DNA from: an uncultured Alistipes sp.
GTDB taxonomy: Bacteria > Bacteroidota > Bacteroidia > Bacteroidales > Rikenellaceae
Direction of reading: 5' to 3'
Assembly (NCBI GenBank): GCA_900541585.1
Contig: UQKD01000041.1
Coordinates: 1 to 10,820, forward strand
Length of the DNA: 10,820 nucleotides
The first letter of the stretch is position 1; each line of letters begins with the position of its first letter. Below, in pieces: positions 7,656-10,820 of this stretch. The notes under the pieces were generated by a model. That model was not told the origin of the DNA. It did no database searches and worked only from the letters and a program-made list of their open reading frames with translations. The translations under genes were made by a program, and so were the position numbers.

Positions 7656-7914
7656 CATTATTTTCCGCAAAAAACGCGCTTCCGGCGGCGATTATTTCAC
7701 AATCGCCTCTCTTCGCCGCACGATAAACACATTCCAATAAACAAAAAACGTGCGAGATACGCAGCGGCGGCGGGACTGGTCACCGTCATGGCCGCGGCGG
7801 CCGGACCGCCCGGCGAACAGGAGGCCGTTTTTTCCCGAAACAGCCGCTCGCACGCGAAAAAGCGGCCGCCGTATCGACGGATTAGTCCGCAGCGCGAGAA
7901 AACGCCGCGCACCG

Positions 7915-7946
7915 TTTGGACGGGAACGCAGATTTTATTATATTTG
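7915..7946 (+). promoter_or_regulatory. Consensus Bacteroidetes promoter of the antiporter gene
   Basis: TTTG at 7915-7918, a 20-base spacer, then TATATTTG at 7939-7946: both boxes match the Bacteroidetes housekeeping consensus (TTTG, 19-21 bases, TAnnTTTG). Transcription should start near 7952-7955, leaving a leader of about 105 bases before the ATG at 8058. Confidence 0.8.
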
Positions 7947-7962
7947 GTGTCGTAACGACACC
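7946..7962 (+). promoter_or_regulatory. Inverted repeat at the antiporter transcription start
   Basis: GGTGTCG (7946-7952), loop TAA, CGACACC (7956-7962) is a perfect 7-bp inverted repeat that begins on the last base of the -7 box and spans the expected start point. It could be an operator for a dimeric regulator or a hairpin at the 5' end of the mRNA. The sequence alone does not decide. Confidence 0.5.
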
Positions 7963-8057
7963 CTTATCCGTCGGAAAGCCCCGCCGAACCGCTTCGGATT
8001 CGGTTTTGCGCTCCTCCGGCCCTTACGCAGCCCCGGCTGCAAAAACAACCTGCGCCC

Positions 8058-10151
8058 ATGTTGCTCTTCGCACACATAAACCTGACGCTGCCGCTCGAAG
8101 ACCCGATCCTGAAATTCCTGCTGATCCTGGTCATCATCCTCACGGCTCCGCTCCTTCTGAACAAACTCAAAATCCCCTATTTGCTGGGGCTGATCATCGC
8201 AGGTGCGGTGATCGGACCCCACGGCCTCAACCTCGTGCTGCGCGACAGCAGCATCATTCTCTCTGGTACGGCCGGACTGCTCTACATCATGTTCCTCTCG
8301 GGGCTGGACATGGACATGTCCGATTTCCGCCGCAACAGCTGGCGAAGCCTCATCTTCGGACTCTACACCTTCTGCGTCCCGCTGGCCTTCGGCATACTGG
8401 CCGGTTACTACCTCCTCGGCTTCCCGATCTACTCCTCGATCCTGCTCGCCGGACTGTTCGCCTCGCAGACGCTCATCGCCTACCCCATCGTCAGCAAACT
8501 GGGCATCGCCCGCGACAAGGCCGTCACGATAGCCGTCGGCGGCACGGTCATCACCGACACGCTGGCCCTGCTGCTGCTCACCGTGATCGTCGGCATGGCC
8601 ACGGGCAACGTCGACGACATGTTCTGGTGGCGGCTCGGCGGCTCGGTCATCCTCTGCATCGCCATCATCGTCTTCCTCTTCCCGCTGCTGGCCCACTGGT
8701 TCTTCAAGCAGGTCAGCGACAACGTCTCGCAGTACATCTTCGTTCTGGCGATGGTTTTCCTCGGAGCCTACCTTGCCCACATGGCCGGGCTGGAACCGAT
8801 CATCGGCGCGTTCCTCTCGGGACTCGCGCTCAACCGACTGATCCCCCGCACCTCGCCGCTGATGAACCGCATCGAGTTCGTCGGCAACGCCATCTTCATC
8901 CCCTTCTTCCTGATCGGCGTGGGCATGCTGATCGACTACCGCGCCTTCTTCCGCGACTGGGAGAGCCTCGAAGTGGCGGCCATCATGATCGTGCTGATCA
9001 CGGCGGCGAAATTCGTCGCCGCATGGTTCACGCAGAAGACTTTCCGCCTCTCGCCCGACCAGCGGACCGTCATCTTCGGCTTGAGTTCGGCCCACGTGGC
9101 CGCGACGCTGGCCGCCGTGATGGTCGGCTACAACATCATCCTGGGCCACACGCCCGACGGCGAACCGATCCGCCTTTTGAGCGAGAGCGTGCTCAACGGC
9201 ACGATCCTGATGATTCTGGCCACCTGCACCGTGTCGACCTTCGCCACGCAGCGCGGCGCCCACAACATCGCCATGCGCAGCGCCCAGGCCCCCGAAGACA
9301 AGCAGCCGCGGCAGGAGGACCACATCCTGATCCCCGTGTCCGACGAACGCACGGCCGACGAACTGGTCTGGTTGAGTTCGATGCTCAAGCGCGCCAAGGA
9401 GCCGAACGGGCTATACGCCCTGCACGCCATCGACAACAAGGTGGAGGACCCGAACGTCGAGAAACGCGCCCAGAAAATCCTCGACGCCGCGGCGACGGCG
9501 GCCGCGGCGGGCGACATCTACCTCCAGGAACTGATGCGTTACGACGTGAACATCTCGAACGCCATCGTCAGCGTGGTCCGCGAACGCAACATCACCGACA
9601 TCGTGATGGGCATGCATCACGCCTCCCCGGCCGTGCCGGGGCTGACGGGCATCCCCGGGGCATCGGGTCCCGGCATCGGGAAAATGGCCGCCGACGTGCT
9701 GGCGCAGAGCAACGTCACGACCTTCATCTACAACCCCGTGCAGCCGCTGAACACCATCAAGCGCCATCTGATCGTCGTGCCCGAGAAGGCCGAGCAGGAG
9801 GCGGGATTCCAGATGTGGCAGCGCCGCATCCGCCGCCTGGCCGAAAACTCGGGGGCCAGAATCGTCGTGTTCGCCCCGGAGGCGACGCTGGAATACCTCC
9901 GCCCCAAAGGCCGCAAGCGTCCGGCGAACATCGACTTCGTGCCTTTCGCGCAATGGGACGACCTGCCGTCGCTCGAACACGACATCCGCGCCGACGACTG
10001 CCTGTGGTTCGTGATGAGCCGCCGCGACCGCGTCTCGTACAACCCCGTGATGAGCCGCATCCCGGCCTATCTCGAACATTTCTTCTCCGGATACAGCTCC
10101 GTGCTGCTCTACCCCGTGCAGGCGGGCGACACCGAAAGCCGCTATATCTGA
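8058..10151 (+). CDS. CPA2-family cation:proton antiporter with C-terminal tandem UspA-like domains
   Basis: A 697-residue inner-membrane Na+/H+ (or K+/H+) exchanger. Residues about 15-400 form the exchanger domain with roughly 12-13 membrane segments: LGLIIAGAVIGPHGL (43-57), SGLDMDM (81-87), the ion-binding segment GGTVITDTLAL (161-171) with Asp167, and a membrane lysine at 319 (AAKFVAAW), matching the pattern of NapA/KefC-type proteins. The residue before Asp167 is Thr, not the Asp, Asn or Gln common in other branches. Residues about 420-560 and 567-690 read as two UspA-like (Rossmann-type) soluble domains, joined to the membrane part by a charged linker (403-420). They probably sense a nucleotide or other ligand in the cytoplasm. 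It is transcribed alone from the promoter at 7915. Its stop is 10 bases before the der promoter and no terminator is seen. The transported ion is unknown. Confidence 0.9.
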   Translation: MLLFAHINLTLPLEDPILKFLLILVIILTAPLLLNKLKIPYLLGLIIAGAVIGPHGLNLVLRDSSIILSGTAGLLYIMFLSGLDMDMSDFRRNSWRSLIFGLYTFCVPLAFGILAGYYLLGFPIYSSILLAGLFASQTLIAYPIVSKLGIARDKAVTIAVGGTVITDTLALLLLTVIVGMATGNVDDMFWWRLGGSVILCIAIIVFLFPLLAHWFFKQVSDNVSQYIFVLAMVFLGAYLAHMAGLEPIIGAFLSGLALNRLIPRTSPLMNRIEFVGNAIFIPFFLIGVGMLIDYRAFFRDWESLEVAAIMIVLITAAKFVAAWFTQKTFRLSPDQRTVIFGLSSAHVAATLAAVMVGYNIILGHTPDGEPIRLLSESVLNGTILMILATCTVSTFATQRGAHNIAMRSAQAPEDKQPRQEDHILIPVSDERTADELVWLSSMLKRAKEPNGLYALHAIDNKVEDPNVEKRAQKILDAAATAAAAGDIYLQELMRYDVNISNAIVSVVRERNITDIVMGMHHASPAVPGLTGIPGASGPGIGKMAADVLAQSNVTTFIYNPVQPLNTIKRHLIVVPEKAEQEAGFQMWQRRIRRLAENSGARIVVFAPEATLEYLRPKGRKRPANIDFVPFAQWDDLPSLEHDIRADDCLWFVMSRRDRVSYNPVMSRIPAYLEHFFSGYSSVLLYPVQAGDTESRYI

Positions 10152-10161
10152 CAGAAATAAA

Positions 10162-10193
10162 TTTGGCATTGCGCCCGGTTTGCGTTATCTTTG
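10162..10193 (+). promoter_or_regulatory. Consensus Bacteroidetes promoter of der
   Basis: TTTG at 10162-10165, a 20-base spacer and TATCTTTG at 10186-10193 match the -33/-7 consensus exactly. The expected start near 10200 gives a leader of roughly 155 bases, long for this group, which contains the structured repeat. The promoter begins 10 bases after the antiporter stop codon. Confidence 0.82.
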
Positions 10194-10245
10194 CAAATAA
10201 TTCATGGTGGCATTCCGGTCAGAATCCCGGTCGCGATGCGACAAG

Positions 10246-10263
10246 CCCCTCCCGAGGGAGGGG
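10246..10263 (+). repeat. GC-rich hairpin in the der leader
   Basis: CCCCTCCC (10246-10253) and GGGAGGGG (10256-10263) form a perfect 8-bp stem with a 2-base (in practice 4-base) loop. It is followed by TTTGGGGTGGGG, not a T-tract, so it is not a standard terminator. A different GC-rich hairpin sits at the matching place in the pepD-side copy (4745-4761). Confidence 0.65.
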
Positions 10264-10272
10264 TTTGGGGTG

Positions 10273-10320
10273 GGGTCAGACTTGTAAACGCGGCCACAGG
10301 CCGCGACTACGGCCGTCGGA
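10273..10320 (+). repeat. 48-base structured intergenic repeat, copy 2 (der leader)
   Basis: Inverted relative to the copy at 4696-4743 on the chromosome, but in the same orientation relative to its downstream gene; 43 of 48 positions match. The core hairpin is CGCGGCC (10289-10295), loop ACA, GGCCGCG (10299-10305), one G-C pair replacing an A-T pair of the other copy. It ends 37 bases before the der ATG and lies downstream of the der promoter, so it should be transcribed. Confidence 0.75.
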
Positions 10321-10357
10321 ATTGTAAAACGGAGCAAAAACAGAATAAGACCAAAAT

Positions 10358-10820
10358 ATGAGCCTTGTAGCAATCGTGGGCCGTCCGAATGTCGGCAAAA
10401 GCACCCTCTTCAACCGCCTCGTGGGCGAACGGAAGGCCATCGTCGACGCGACGGCCGGAACCACCCGCGACCGTCATTACGGCAAGACCGACTGGAACGG
10501 CAAGGAGTTTTCCATAATCGACACGGGCGGGTACACCGTCAACTCGGAAGATATTTTCGAGGACGAAATCCGCCGTCAGGTCCTGCTGGCCATCGACGAG
10601 GCCGACGTGATCCTCTTTCTCGTGGAGGTACGCACCGGCATCACTGACCTCGACATGCTGATGGCCGACATCCTGCGCCGCACCTCGAAGAAGGTGATCC
10701 TCGTCTGCAACAAGGTCGACAACAACGACCAGATCTACTCTTCGCACGAGTTCTACGCCCTGGGACTGGGCGACCCCTACTGCATCTCGTCGATGTCGGG
10801 AAGCGGCACGGGCGACCTGA
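10358..10820 (+). CDS. der: Ribosome biogenesis GTPase Der (EngA), N-terminal part
   Basis: The first 154 codons of a GTPase cut by the window edge. Der has two tandem G domains and a KH-like domain and acts in maturation of the 50S ribosomal subunit; only the first G domain is in view. G1 GRPNVGKS is at 8-15, the switch I threonines are in AGTTRD (34-39), G3 DTGG at 55-58, G4 NKVD at 118-121, and the G5 region SSMSG at 144-148. The start [15 protein letters not shown] is the usual one for the family and the ATG is preceded by the A-rich stretch typical of Bacteroidetes translation starts. It is transcribed from the promoter at 10162 through a leader with hairpins. A full-length protein would be about 435 residues. 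Confidence 0.97.
   Translation, partial: MSLVAIVGRPNVGKSTLFNRLVGERKAIVDATAGTTRDRHYGKTDWNGKEFSIIDTGGYTVNSEDIFEDEIRRQVLLAIDEADVILFLVEVRTGITDLDMLMADILRRTSKKVILVCNKVDNNDQIYSSHEFYALGLGDPYCISSMSGSGTGDL

Larger units (their letters stand above)
7618..8057. other. Divergent intergenic region between the MFS operon and the antiporter gene
   Basis: These 440 bases separate two divergent transcripts. On the left is the minus-strand promoter box of the MFS operon (7648-7655), on the right the plus-strand promoter of the antiporter (7915-7946) with an inverted repeat at its start point (7946-7962). Between them (about 7660-7910) the sequence is very GC-rich. Short open frames exist on both strands, but none has a recognisable protein or a promoter box, so I see no gene there. 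Confidence 0.6.

Noticed and set aside
7697..7912. A 71-codon minus-strand frame in the divergent intergenic region
   Set aside because: No promoter box, no similarity that I recognise, and biased Arg/Ala content; not supported as a gene.
9481..9512. GC-rich simple repeat in the antiporter gene
   Set aside because: It encodes an alanine-rich helix or linker (AAATAAAAG) inside the soluble tail; ordinary codon use in a GC-rich genome.
10246..10263. The CCCCTCCC/GGGAGGGG hairpin as a terminator of the antiporter gene
   Set aside because: It lies downstream of the der promoter and is followed by a G-rich stretch, not T's.
7916..10327. An 803-codon open frame on the plus strand, in another frame over the antiporter gene
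   Set aside because: It is a shadow of the GC-rich antiporter gene: rich in Arg, His, Pro and Gly, without domains. The antiporter frame carries clear membrane segments and motifs.

Overview
The window looks like the chromosome of a Bacteroidales bacterium with a GC-rich genome, most likely Alistipes or a close relative. This is inferred from three things: protein families typical of the group (an OMP_b-brl/PorT-type barrel, a PhoH ATPase, and an antiporter fused to a UspA-like tail), GC-rich codon use, and four Bacteroidetes-type promoter boxes (TAnnTTTG at -7, three of them with a usable -33 box 20 bases upstream). No rRNA, tRNA, CRISPR array, phage gene or transposase is visible. The genes are ordinary chromosomal ones; the less explained material is in the gaps between them.

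Layout, left to right. Positions 1-158 hold no gene but carry tandem palindromes that are diverged copies of one hairpin. Positions 159-2050 (minus strand) are a two-gene operon of a LacI-family regulator followed by a short-chain dehydrogenase that resembles SDR-type D-mannonate oxidoreductase. It is preceded by a promoter and by a perfect 16-bp palindrome that is probably the regulator's own operator. Positions 2142-2172 are an intrinsic terminator for the next minus-strand operon, pepD (aminoacyl-histidine dipeptidase) followed by a diacylglycerol-kinase-family lipid kinase (2196-4647). Positions 4648-4872 are non-coding and hold the first copy of a 48-base structured repeat. Positions 4873-7617 (minus strand) are a three-gene operon: MFS transporter, small outer-membrane beta-barrel protein, PhoH ATPase. 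Positions 7618-8057 are a 440-base divergent intergenic region with a promoter on each side. Positions 8058-10151 (plus strand) encode a CPA2 cation:proton antiporter with a tandem UspA-like cytoplasmic tail. Positions 10152-10357 contain a consensus promoter and the second copy of the 48-base repeat, in the leader of der (EngA), which starts at 10358 and runs off the right edge.

How the genes fit together: the LacI/SDR pair looks like a small self-regulated hexuronate-catabolism unit. The pepD/lipid-kinase and MFS/barrel/PhoH groups are tightly spaced (5-7 bases between genes) and so probably co-transcribed, but their products have no obvious shared pathway. The most interesting observation is the 48-base element upstream of both pepD and der. 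The two copies have the same orientation relative to the downstream gene, lie 37-48 bases from its start codon, and carry a compensatory base-pair change in the hairpin, which suggests either a mobile palindromic repeat or a structured mRNA leader.
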